Below, in pieces: positions 1 through 8,138 of a stretch of DNA of 10,342 nt (the stretch's first letter is position 1; each line of letters starts with the position of its first letter). A program made the translations under genes and the position numbers. The notes beneath the pieces were generated by a model that was not told the DNA's origin, ran no database searches, and saw only the letters and a program-made list of their open reading frames with translations. The stretch lies in NCBI GenBank assembly GCA_028565635.1, contig JAOXYB010064857.1, positions 1-10,342 on the forward strand, in the 5' to 3' direction. This stretch comes from Phoronis ovalis (Eukaryota; Phoronida; Phoronidae).

Positions 1-273
1 AAGTACAATCTTCTCTTTGTATAAAAACTTTGTAATTATTAATTAAAATCAGTCTGAGTTATACCTTACAACCTTGTAAAAATAATTAAATATGATGTAA
101 CATCAACACTTACACTTTTAACGAAAGGGGACTGAGATCAGTCAAAAGGCAAATCATGTGACTCATGTTTCCGCTTTATGTATATCCTATTACCGTGAGT
201 GCACGTGGTATTTATCTATACTGTACATCTATTACAATAATAAAAAGTGACGAGCAGTTTTTCCTGTCACGAT
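1..273. other. AT-rich left flank, no gene
   Basis: No coding potential seen. It contains an AP-1-like TGACTCA (159-165) and an E-box CACGTG (202-207) that may belong to the promoter region to its right. Confidence 0.5.
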
Positions 274-368
274 CCAATATAAATATAATAAACAAATAAA
301 TTCATTTATTCACGATCACGTGTTTATAAATAGACGCTGGTAAACTTGCATTCTTGTTCTCGTCATCA
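274..368 (+). promoter_or_regulatory. Candidate core promoter: CCAAT box, E-box, TATA box and initiator-like sequence
   Basis: Seen in order: CCAAT at 274-278, the palindromic E-box CACGTG at 317-322, TATAAATAG at 325-333, and a TCATCAGT initiator-like stretch at 363-370. A start site about 30 bases past the TATA box would fall near 355-368, directly before a short exon that ends in a strong donor at 395. A second CACGTG at 202-207 and an AP-1-like TGACTCA at 159-165 lie upstream. Each element alone is expected by chance in AT-rich DNA. It is their order, together with the splice sites downstream, that makes the call. Confidence 0.35.
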
Positions 369-377
369 GTAGGACAC

Positions 378-1126
378 ATGCTCGTAACTGGAAGGTAAGG
401 AAGCCGCTTCTTCGATGTTAGTTTTGACTATTTGACAATGAAACACAATCTGAAAAGATTGCTAAAACATTACAGCTAAAGTATGATTTCGTTGGCGTTG
501 TACGTGCGAGTCCTGCGAATATAATGTTTTCCACTGTTTTATAAGATTTAATATTACTTTCACTCCAATATAAGCAAGCTCATATGCGTTGTGCTATACT
601 TCGATGATCTCAATAACAACAAAGCACAGCATGCCAGATTAGTTTGTTTCGCTTTCATACGTCAAAGGTCTTTATCTTCATAACAGTCTGCAACCCTTAA
701 TTCCAGCCTTTGTAAAGATCACATTATCCTAAAAGGACTCGATACTGTTTACTTTGTACGATTTGTCGCGAGATTGGCGGAGGGGGTCATTTGTTCACAA
801 CGTTTTCCAACAAGACGCACCGGGTCTTTTCTTGGGGGCTGACATACTGTACTATGATATATCTGAATATATCGAAATGATCGATATCTGTCTGCTGTAG
901 TTGATTTTGGTTAGTTCTGTTTCATTTATTATTTCTTCATGACAATATTTGACATCAGTTCTACTTATTATTTTATTATCTTTACATATCCAGGTACACA
1001 ATGAAGCTAAGTCTGAATCACGTATTTATCCTAAACTATTTCTTTGATGAGACATCATCTAGATGGGGTGGGTTATCGGCGGCCTCCACTGTATCTTGGA
1101 AGTGGTGTCCATGGATGGAATCCTAA
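378..1126 (+). CDS. Possible spliced small ORF (exons 378-394 and 994-1126; 49 aa), unrecognised
   Basis: Seen: ATG at 378 in ACACATGC, then five codons plus two bases up to GGAAG/GTAAGG (donor at 395). An intron of 599 bases ends in a T/A-rich tract and CATATCCAG (993). Joining restores the frame as AGG and continues through a second ATG at 1001 (context ACAATGA) to TAA at 1124-1126. The predicted product starts MLVTGRYTMKLSLNHVF and ends SWKWCPWMES. It is not a family I recognise and has no clear domain. A strong GTAAGT donor follows at 1158, only 31 bases after the stop, so further exons would be 3' UTR in this model. Another frame of the same exon (from 1047) is also open, and the locus may be a non-coding RNA. 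Confidence 0.25.
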
Positions 1127-1963
1127 AAAAGCCGGGTGCAAAATACTACTGGAGAGGGTAAGTAAATCAACCATCTGAGCTGCTTTGTATCGCTCTGTGA
1201 TTCTAGTTAAAGCTGAAAATTATAAATACATTAGGCAGAGTTTTCACTCATGATCAATAATAAAAAAGCATAGTTGCATTTTACAGCTAACGACAAGATT
1301 GGTGTTCTCGGGTTTATCTTATTCATTAGTTGAGACATATTAAGCTTATTCAAGAGTATTCCTGCCAATTAAAGCAAAACGAAAAAACATTTGTTTCTTT
1401 CACCACAGAAATTAAGGTGCATTTTTAAAACCCCAGGTAATATTGTTTCTTCAAATGTTCCCTGTTAATTTATCTCAAAATGCAGTACTTGTTCTCTGAT
1501 CATAAGTTAACTAATGATGCACATTTTAATAAATTCTAAATTTGTCGATAGTAGTGCGGCTGAGCTTTTCTTGCTACATTTAGATTTACAAAAAGTTTCT
1601 TACCAGCCAGGAAATAGTACTTCATAACTTGAGAAGGTTATTTCAATTCTGAACCATGCTCCGTCCCAGCAGGATAGTCTATTTTAGGATTGATAGACAA
1701 CCGTGATCATTTAATAGGTCTTTAGAACGAATACTTAATTATAGCTAATCGTAGAACTTGCATGTATCAGAGGTAATAATGTATTTCAAAGACACGCGCT
1801 CTCTCGATTTTCATTATATTTTAGTACCGTCTAGCTAGGTGATGGATTGATTCATGAACATGAACATGAAATCGGCCGTGCCATGAACAAAGGCTATGAT
1901 GATGAAGATTTGAGGGAGTTGGTGGCTGAGGCTGAAAAGGGTAGTATTAAGCGTTTGTTTTAG
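1047..1963 (+). CDS. Alternative small multi-exon ORF (1047-1157, 1409-1436, 1839-1963; about 87 aa), unrecognised
   Basis: Seen: ATG at 1047 opens 37 codons ending exactly at an AGG/GTAAGTA donor (1158), including LYLGSGVHGWNPKKAG. A 28-base mini-exon at 1409-1436 has a textbook acceptor (TTTCTTTCACCACAG) and a CCAG/GTAATA donor, and only frame 0 is open. It ends with one spare base. A block at 1839-1963, preceded by CTAGCTAG, supplies two bases and then 40 codons to TAG at 1961-1963. That block is richer in G than its flanks and encodes a charged segment (EHEIGRAMNKGYDDED, then LRELVAEAEKG). All three phases agree. The third acceptor is weak, and a more usual acceptor at 1824 would put a stop in frame. 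Function is unknown, and the chain could be coincidence or the remains of a decayed gene. Confidence 0.22.
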
Positions 1964-2013
1964 CAACAGACACTTTATTTTCGCGATTATTTCATTTGGA
2001 GTTATTCAATGAA

Positions 2014-2019
2014 ATTAAA
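2014..2019 (+). terminator. Possible ATTAAA polyadenylation signal after the 1839-1963 exon
   Basis: ATTAAA lies about 50 bases after the TAG at 1961-1963 and is followed by a GTGTAAAAGTGG stretch rich in G and T. This is a reasonable spacing for the end of the small plus-strand unit, but the motif is weak evidence in this composition. Confidence 0.2.
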
Positions 2020-2107
2020 GTGTAAAAGTGGACAATGGCACAGTAATTAACAATTATTTCATGTGATCAATGATTTTTTTGTAAATGTGTTACATTTATA
2101 ATTGTAG

Positions 2108-2245
2108 AACGTTTGCCGCAGTCAAGAATCTAAAAAGACAAACAGACTGAAGGTCACCGACGTCCGGTTACAAGCACAAGAACTTGATGCACCATTTTAT
2201 ATTAACGTCAATACTTTTTTTCCAAAATCTGAGTTTGCCAAATGA
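2108..2245 (+). CDS. Possible terminal exon (45 codons), unrecognised
   Basis: Seen: TTACATTTATAATTGTAG (acceptor ending at 2107) followed by 45 open codons in phase 0 to TGA at 2243-2245, with a charged, protein-like stretch (SQESKKTNRLKV, then LQAQELDAPF). Phase 0 matches the donor at 1158, so it could be an alternative last exon of the unit that includes 1047-1157. An open frame of this length is not rare by chance here, and I recognise no family. Confidence 0.15.
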   Translation, partial: NVCRSQESKKTNRLKVTDVRLQAQELDAPFYINVNTFFPKSEFAK

Positions 2246-3284
2246 CAAAATGTATTTATATTGGGATGATGGGTTTGCTTATAAATACCAGGGGTTGATG
2301 TCTAATCTTTAGCAACCGACTGATGCAGATACGTTTTTTGGATATCCATTTTCGAATAAAGGAGAATGGTTTTCTGTGGCTCAAAGATGAACTTTATATC
2401 GAAAAGTTTAATATCCAAGCTGGACATGAAATACCATACTTTGCCGTGCACAATTATTATTCTTTCAAACTTTATGTTGTACTTATTTCTATCTACTGCC
2501 TAGTTTACTTCCTTCCATCCAAGTTTCGATAACGCTAGAAGTACGTAAAGGAAAACAACTGTCGGTCCTATGTGCAGGTTATTTTCAGAATATGATATCC
2601 ATTTATGTCAAACCTTGAAAGTTCACGAAAGTCATACAGAAAAATATATAAATATGCAACCTATATAGACATGGTATCTTTGAAGAGGTGAGAAATACAC
2701 GCACTTAATCTGATGCATGTTTAACCAAAATGTAGTGACAACTGTCAGGTAAGCGGTTGCAGAAATCTTGTACAAGACACAAGGTCTCAAACATATGAAA
2801 ACGCACAAAAACATACTTTTCTAATACTAAGAAATCTAGAGACATCGAAAGATTTCCTAATTTACTTTTCCTTACGCCTATTGAAAATTGACATAAAACG
2901 AGAACATAACAAACAAAGCACTATGGAATTTCTGTTTTAAAATAGTCCACAGCAGTAAAGTATATCTCCCTCTCCATTAATATCCTCAAATTCGTATGTT
3001 ATTTTTAACGTTTTAGTGGATAAAGATTTGAAACATGTTTTTATCAGCGTAATTGTTATAGCGACTAACAGGATGTTAAATTTTAGAATTTTTGAATGAC
3101 CTGCTTTTTAGAAAAAGTCCTGTTTCGCAAATCCCCATTATAAAAAGAGGCTATTGTACTGTAGCTTGTTATCAGACCTCTGGGGATATCAGCCGTAAGT
3201 CAGAAAACCAAGTATCCTCACATGTAGCGTTGCGTTACACAATGAACGTGTTGGGGCTTACACATCGATACCAATGGGTTTACA

Positions 3285-3294
3285 CCCCCCCCCC
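3285..3294. repeat. C10 homopolymer run
   Basis: Ten consecutive C bases in an AT-rich setting. It is a minor simple-sequence feature and a likely site of length error in sequencing. Confidence 0.9.
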
Positions 3295-3506
3295 TGCTCC
3301 CTATATTAAACACTATACGTTTGGGGTCATTGCGATACCTTTTGAGATGATCCCTTAGGCTGTATATCACTCACGATAAAAAATTGGGTCAACATTTTAT
3401 GGACTAAAACGTTTAAAATACTACGAATTTCTGAATGACACGGGAGAGTGGGATGTATTTTAATTACAATATTTCGCGAAAGTCTTGGCACCAATCAAAT
3501 TGCAAC

Positions 3507-3518
3507 AGAGAGAGAGAG
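3507..3518. repeat. (AG)6 microsatellite
   Basis: Six AG units in a row followed by AAAGG. Too short to imply a function. Confidence 0.85.
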
Positions 3519-3884
3519 AAAGGCTTACATCGGTTGGGCAAAGCTCAATGACGTATTTATTTCGTTCTTGTTAAATGGAAGGAAGGTAACAACAATTGAT
3601 TATGGGTTATGCAACCAGACGCTAGCTGAGAAAGCACTGAACACTAACAGATGGATTTATTCAGACTGCTGTTTCTCCACTCAATGTTATATTAAATATC
3701 TTCGAGTTACTATTTGAAGATCTTTCGCAAGTTATTACCGATGTTATCACGTCATATTTAATTCTGTTTGATATTATATGCTTGAGATAATGAAAAAAAC
3801 GTCTATATGACAAAGCAATATATTCTATACTAATAAAGTCCAATACAAATTTTAAGTGTTACAATTAATTATGGGTACGAGTTC

Positions 3885-3890
3885 TTTATT
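3885..3890 (-). terminator. Candidate AATAAA polyadenylation signal for the TPR gene
   Basis: The minus strand reads AATAAA here, about 720 bases past the TAG stop. I found no canonical signal nearer the stop. A second AATAAA lies at 3661-3656. Either would give a 3' UTR of about 0.7-1 kb. The hexamer is common by chance in DNA this AT-rich. Confidence 0.3.
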
Positions 3891-4607
3891 AAGCGATAAC
3901 ATTGTATAGACTAAAGAAAAACACCTTGATCTTGTTTTTTATGTAAGACGTGCCTGTAATACTTTACCAAATATGGCATCCAAATGACTATTTCCGAGTT
4001 GCCATTCCAAAAACTCATTGACCATGCACTGACCAACAACTAATCTTACTATCTGGGTTTGTCTAAACATTGCATGTGAACTGAGTGAAACCACCAGTTT
4101 CGAACATGCTTATTCTACTCATAACACAACCTTTTAAAATCGAGCTCCGTCGATAATACATAGGAATAATAAAGATAACAATTAAGGTATGGCAAAATAA
4201 ACATGTGCTACAAAAATATTACCAAAACAGGAATACGTCACAAAACACACGACGTCGCGAACATTACCATAGCCTCTATATCTATACCAGTCCATAAAGG
4301 TAACAATTACAAAATAGTCGTGTGAAAACTACAACGGTTGTCAAAAATATCAAACGGTACTGCAAGAGTTATGCGAACATAATAAAACAATGGATACATG
4401 CGTTTAACATATCGTACAAAAAAATATTACAGGTACCGATGCAAATGAGGAAAAAAATCAAACTAAATCGGGATAAAATATCGTCTACAGACAGGTGGAA
4501 ATTCATCACGGATACACTCATAGCAGCAAAAAAAACGTCAGAAATATCGCTGGGGTCTTCTAGTGCGAACTTAGGAAACTCGTCATGCTCAGTGCATATG
4601 ATTTTAT

Positions 4608-7600
4608 CTACTTTGCAGGAGATCTAGAATCATCATCATTACGCTTATCATTAACACTGGTCACATCTGTTATTGTATCGTCATTATCCGCTAATCGCCA
4701 ATCTGCTAATGCCTTAGCGTACTCTTCGGGATCAATTAGTCCGATGATATCATCGGCTTCTTGTTTGTAGCTGATCATGCTTTCCACGTCACCTTTCAGT
4801 TTGTACAGTTTTGATAAATTTGACAAGGACCGTGCTATTGTCAGCGGCTTGTGAGAATAAATTTGTTTGACCATCTGTACATGCTCATGTTGGTGGATAA
4901 TTGCGTTATCATAATCCTCGAGCTTGTAATATATGAAAATAATATTATTTACAACCATTGCTACATCAGGATGGCCAATTGTACCATGAATTCGTTTCCT
5001 CATCTGCAGTGCCTCCAGTTGATATGGTAATGCTTTGTCGTAATCATGAAGATCTCTATACGCTGATGAAATATAATCTAACGTAATGGCTACATGAGGA
5101 TGATCACTTGTGCCGTGAATTCGCTTGAACATCATATGTGCCTTTTGCTGATATGATAATGCTTTATCATTATCATGGAGTTTCTTATATAAACTTGCAA
5201 TATCACTTAACACCTCTGCTACATCGCGATGATCACTTGTACCATGAATTCGTTTTATTATCGGCAGTGTCTCCTGTTGATATGATAATGCTTTATCGTA
5301 ATAATGATGTTGTTCATACAAAAATGCAGCATTACTCAATATATTGGCTACCAGACGATGGTCACATGTACCATGAACTCGTTTTATCATCTGTACTGCC
5401 TCCTGCTGATATGATAATGCTTTATCATTATCATGGAGTTTGTTATATAATCTTGCAATATTACTTAACACCACTGCTACATCGCGATGATCACTTGTAC
5501 CATGAATTCGTTTTATTATCGGCAGTGTCTCCTGTTGATATGATAATGCTTTATCGTAATAATGATGTTGTTCATACAAAAATGCAGCATTACTCAATAT
5601 ATTGGCTACCAGACGATGGTCCCATGTACCATGAACTCGTTTTATCATCTGGACTGCCTCCTGCAGAGATGATAATGCTTTATCGTTAGCATGGAGTTTG
5701 TTATATAATATTGCAATATTATGTAACGACCTTGCTACATCAGGATGATTACTTGTACCGTGAATTCGTTTCCTCATCTCCAGTGCCTCCTGCTGATATA
5801 ATAATGCTTTATCATAATCATGAAGTTGTGTTAACATTTCTGCAATATTATGCAGTGACATGGCTACACCAGGATGATCACTTGCACCATAAATTATTTT
5901 TCTCATCTGTAGCGCATTCCGTTCAAATAAAAGTGCGCTTTCATTCTCCCCTATAGTAGCGTACACTATACTAATATTACCTAAGGTGGTGGCTACAGTT
6001 GTGTGTGCTTCATCACCGTGGATTTCCTTTGCAATTTTCAGGGTCTGGAGTAGATATGAAAGCGCTTCATCATTATTACCTAACGTACTATGATCCAAAC
6101 CGATATTTCCCAATGCAGCAGTAATATTTTGCAGATAATGCTTACTTTTATCATCTGACTTTCTTAGAAAATACAGTGCTCTAATATCATTTTCAAATGC
6201 ATCATCATCTTTCCCTTTCTGATACTGTATCCTTCCTATGTAAGACAAAGCACTTGCCATACATTCAGTAGCTCCAGGTATGTCGCTCCATAGCTGTAAC
6301 GATTGCTTCCTCCAGTGTAACGCATTATCATATTCACCAAGTTCACAATATTCGCTACTTAAGTCATCCTGTAAATAACCCCTCTGTAACCGCGACAGAC
6401 TGTTTCCAGAGTTAAGAACTGTTTTGTAGCATTCTACTGCATCTTGATGGGCAAGATATAACGAGTGCAAATGTCCCCTAATAATGTAATTGTCATCATA
6501 TAAGTTATTTAATAATTGGGACAAGTAATCAATGCTGATGGTGGCCCAAGGCGTCGAAATCAGTATCCTAACTAAAGGCACTACTGTAAAATAAAAGCGA
6601 AATATAAGTTGTTTATTGTCGCAAAAGTATGTCTTTATTTCATTTTGTTGCAGGGAGTTAATTGTAGGTGACTGTTTTAAAAAGCTCAAAGTTTCTTTCT
6701 GTCCCTTGTGATTCATGTATGTCTTTAGACGAAGTAAAACGGCAATAGAAACCGCAACTTGTAAATTTCGTGAATCTTCACCAGAAAATAAATGTCCTTT
6801 CATTTCATCCAGTAAATCCCAGGTTGAATCCTTTCTCAAATTGTGTATCAACTTTAAACAATTCGTTATTATTGAAGGTAAACGGTATATCTCTTTCTTC
6901 ACGTGTTGTAAAACAGAAATGTCGGACAGACTACGGGATTTTCTATCAGTTATTAACTTATCCAATAAAAGGTTTTGACCAAACTGTTTGGCATCCTCTC
7001 TCAGTCTGTTCAGTCCGTAATGTTTAATGTCGGCATCGTTTCCTATGCAGGAGCAAAGCTTTGTAAATGTGTCGACTAGTTCTGAACATCCATCTATTAG
7101 AGTAATAGTACGAAGTATCTCCGCTAGATGGTATCCTTCTTTCAAAGCATTCTCATGTTGAACATGCTTTATCATATTGCCTGGTGCTTTTATAAGTTCA
7201 ATTCGACCTGTTGGATATTTTCCAGCCCACGGCATTGCGCCATCAAAGCAAATACCGTTGATGGAAGTAGAATCATAAAACCAATCTCCATTATTTTTAT
7301 TAAAATCATTCAAGCTTTTGATACCAAGAGCTGGTAAAAGTGTTTCCCCAAGGTTTATCACAAACAACTGAAACAAATGTGTCAAGTTTCTAAAATATTG
7401 TTTGTCTTTGCTATCATCTTCAACTAGAATAATGAATTCTAAATCAGAATATGGCGTCATCTCTTCTCTCGCCAAAGATCCCAGACCAACAACAGCAAAC
7501 TTCTGTGGAGCCGGTCCCAAAATGTTATAGCATTTAGTTAATATGTATTTGAAAAACTGTTTCATCTCGTTGCTAACGTACTGAGACAGATACTTAACCT

Positions 7601-8135
7601 TTTTCACTAACTTCCCCTCTTCTTCAATTCTTAACCATTTAGCAGCTCGAATGCTAAAATTTATTTTTGTTTGACGCCATAAGTGTTCCAGACTCTTTTC
7701 TGTATCTACTCTTATAGAAACTATTTTTTCCTGTATTGGAGTTCTGAATGTTGCAGGCAATGTCGTGGTTTTAATGTTGACTACTTTTTGTAGAAACATG
7801 TCTTCATTTCTTAAGATTAGATTGTGTAATGTTTCGTTGTTTGTTTTGTCCTTTGTCCGTATCATTGCTGAGTTAAATAATGCTGAAGCTTTCACGAAGT
7901 TAGTTGGATCTGTTTCTATCAGTCCTTTTAGGTGATATACAGCTCCCATATGTTGTAAAACATCGGAATCTCTCTCTAAATCTTCAACACTTTCCCTCAA
8001 CAAAGAAGCTAGAAAATGTTCTTGAGATTCTAAGTTCTTCAGTGTTTTGGTTTTTGGTGACAATGTCTGACCGTTCTGGAAACATACTTTGCTGGCATCT
8101 TGCAAATTAGCATCACCAATTTCTTTAGTTGCCAT
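4608..8135 (-). CDS. DUF294-type nucleotidyltransferase-like domain fused to a kinesin-light-chain-type TPR array (1175 aa)
   Basis: Seen: one open exon of 1175 codons, ATG at 8135-8133, stop TAG at 4610-4608. The start is the first ATG after an in-frame TAA at 8165-8163, sits in a Kozak context (ACCATGG) and lies three bases inside a splice acceptor. Layout: a short TPR-like helical hairpin (about 60-95); a nucleotidyltransferase-like region (about 140-345) with GLGS at 217-220 and SDLEF at 230-234, matching the G-S...[DE]-x-[DE] signature; a helical segment like the DUF294 C-terminal domain (about 385-480); a helical linker; about 13 TPRs (590-1128); an acidic tail rich in D and N. Known: bacterial DUF294 proteins relate to GlnD, and KLC-type TPRs bind peptides. 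Inference: an intracellular (no signal peptide or membrane span seen) enzyme-like sensor or scaffold. The substrate is unknown and the third catalytic carboxylate is not certain (D298 or E313 are candidates), so it may be inactive. Similarity searches will tend to name it after kinesin light chain or nephrocystin-3 because of the repeats, but no motor-binding or ciliary role is shown. Confidence 0.93.
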   Translation of the reverse strand: MATKEIGDANLQDASKVCFQNGQTLSPKTKTLKNLESQEHFLASLLRESVEDLERDSDVLQHMGAVYHLKGLIETDPTNFVKASALFNSAMIRTKDKTNNETLHNLILRNEDMFLQKVVNIKTTTLPATFRTPIQEKIVSIRVDTEKSLEHLWRQTKINFSIRAAKWLRIEEEGKLVKKVKYLSQYVSNEMKQFFKYILTKCYNILGPAPQKFAVVGLGSLAREEMTPYSDLEFIILVEDDSKDKQYFRNLTHLFQLFVINLGETLLPALGIKSLNDFNKNNGDWFYDSTSINGICFDGAMPWAGKYPTGRIELIKAPGNMIKHVQHENALKEGYHLAEILRTITLIDGCSELVDTFTKLCSCIGNDADIKHYGLNRLREDAKQFGQNLLLDKLITDRKSRSLSDISVLQHVKKEIYRLPSIITNCLKLIHNLRKDSTWDLLDEMKGHLFSGEDSRNLQVAVSIAVLLRLKTYMNHKGQKETLSFLKQSPTINSLQQNEIKTYFCDNKQLIFRFYFTVVPLVRILISTPWATISIDYLSQLLNNLYDDNYIIRGHLHSLYLAHQDAVECYKTVLNSGNSLSRLQRGYLQDDLSSEYCELGEYDNALHWRKQSLQLWSDIPGATECMASALSYIGRIQYQKGKDDDAFENDIRALYFLRKSDDKSKHYLQNITAALGNIGLDHSTLGNNDEALSYLLQTLKIAKEIHGDEAHTTVATTLGNISIVYATIGENESALLFERNALQMRKIIYGASDHPGVAMSLHNIAEMLTQLHDYDKALLYQQEALEMRKRIHGTSNHPDVARSLHNIAILYNKLHANDKALSSLQEAVQMIKRVHGTWDHRLVANILSNAAFLYEQHHYYDKALSYQQETLPIIKRIHGTSDHRDVAVVLSNIARLYNKLHDNDKALSYQQEAVQMIKRVHGTCDHRLVANILSNAAFLYEQHHYYDKALSYQQETLPIIKRIHGTSDHRDVAEVLSDIASLYKKLHDNDKALSYQQKAHMMFKRIHGTSDHPHVAITLDYISSAYRDLHDYDKALPYQLEALQMRKRIHGTIGHPDVAMVVNNIIFIYYKLEDYDNAIIHQHEHVQMVKQIYSHKPLTIARSLSNLSKLYKLKGDVESMISYKQEADDIIGLIDPEEYAKALADWRLADNDDTITDVTSVNDKRNDDDSRSPAK
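4752..6368 (-). repeat. Array of about 13 TPR units, mostly with a strict 43-residue (129-bp) period
   Basis: Seen: units with the pattern VA-x-x-LSNIA-x-LY-x-KLHD-x-DKALSYQQEA, then IKR-[IV]-HGT-x-DH. The leading residues fall at 671, 714, 757, 800, 843, 886, 929, 972, 1015 and 1058, nine consecutive intervals of exactly 43, then 42 to 1100. Two or three more divergent units precede residue 671. Known: kinesin-light-chain and nephrocystin-type TPRs are usually 42 residues. The extra residue lies in the HGTSDHPD loop between helix B and the next helix A. Inference: a right-handed solenoid for protein or peptide binding whose copy number changes by unequal exchange. The same DNA read on the other strand is largely free of stops, which creates spurious antisense ORFs. 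Confidence 0.9.
5146..5661 (-). repeat. Near-identical 258-bp (two-TPR) tandem duplication inside the coding exon
   Basis: Seen: bases 5146-5363 match 5404-5621 at a constant offset of 258 bp with four mismatches by eye in 218 positions. The 143 bases 5221-5363 and 5479-5621 are identical, third codon positions included. Similarity drops beyond 5363/5621, with about 13 differences in the next 115 bp. One coding difference turns GTCDHR into GTWDHR. Each copy encodes an alternating pair of unit types, the LHDNDKA type and the EQHHYYDKA type. Inference: a recent duplication or gene conversion of a two-repeat module, kept in frame because 258 is 86 codons. A collapsed or expanded assembly of this segment is possible. 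Confidence 0.9.
6696..6983 (-). other. Domain: DUF294 C-terminal-like helical region (residues about 385-480)
   Basis: Seen: an alpha-helical stretch running from VKKEIYRLPSIITNCL through DLLDEMKGHLFSGEDSRN to VAVSIAVLLRLKTYMNH. Known: in bacterial proteins the DUF294 nucleotidyltransferase is followed by a helical partner domain in which a basic V-K-x start, a middle Leu/Glu-rich helix and an LLxLRLx-type helix recur. The order and spacing here match that pairing, which supports assigning the upstream module to DUF294 rather than to another nucleotidyltransferase branch. The match is by eye, so the boundaries are approximate. Confidence 0.55.
7101..7718 (-). other. Domain: DUF294 / PII-uridylyltransferase-like nucleotidyltransferase core (residues about 140-345)
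   Basis: Seen: a hydrophobic strand leads to GLGSLAREE, then TPYSDLEFIILVED, so Gly219-Ser220 is followed after ten residues by Asp231-x-Glu233. That is the metal-binding signature of the polymerase-beta-like nucleotidyltransferase superfamily. The spacing and the R-x-E after the GS resemble DUF294 and GlnD rather than the OAS/cGAS or poly(A) polymerase branches. A later block, ICFDGAMPWAGKYP with GRIEL (about 295-314), sits where bacterial DUF294 proteins have a conserved Gly-rich/Pro-Trp segment. Inference: the fold is probably intact. Whether it transfers UMP/AMP or is a degenerate binding module cannot be told from sequence alone. Confidence 0.75.
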
Positions 8136-8138
8136 GGT

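Larger units (their letters stand above)
2246..4607. other. Non-coding, AT-rich interval between the small plus-strand unit and the TPR gene
   Basis: No gene can be supported. The longest ATG-initiated plus-strand frame is 69 codons (2323-2532) with a hydrophobic C-terminal half, and I recognise no domain in it. Longer open frames at about 3092-3358, 3448-3717 and 4322-4627 begin with TTG or GTG, so they are not credible nuclear coding starts. The interval holds a ten-base C run (3285-3294) and a short (AG)6 run (3507-3518). Its right part must contain the 3' UTR of the TPR gene. Confidence 0.6.

Noticed and set aside
2323-2532. 69-codon ATG frame with a hydrophobic C-terminus
   Set aside because: This length is expected by chance in about 10 kb of this composition; no domain, and only a weak acceptor-like TTTAG before it.
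2632-2814. 60-codon minus-strand frame with several cysteines and a hydrophobic start
   Set aside because: It looks faintly like a secreted peptide, but the cysteines have no regular spacing and the length is chance level.
3092-3358. 88-codon plus-strand frame
   Set aside because: It starts with TTG, runs through a C10 tract and matches nothing I know.
3448-3717. 89-codon plus-strand frame
   Set aside because: It starts with GTG, includes an (AG)n run and has no recognisable domain.
4322-4627. 101-codon plus-strand frame overlapping the end of the TPR gene
   Set aside because: It starts with GTG, is lysine-rich as expected for A-rich DNA, and lies antisense to the 3' end of the real gene.
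5138-5689. 183-codon plus-strand open frame, with a second of 81 codons at 5711-5956
   Set aside because: Antisense shadow of the TPR array: its protein repeats with the same 43-codon period because the repeat unit happens to lack stops on the other strand.
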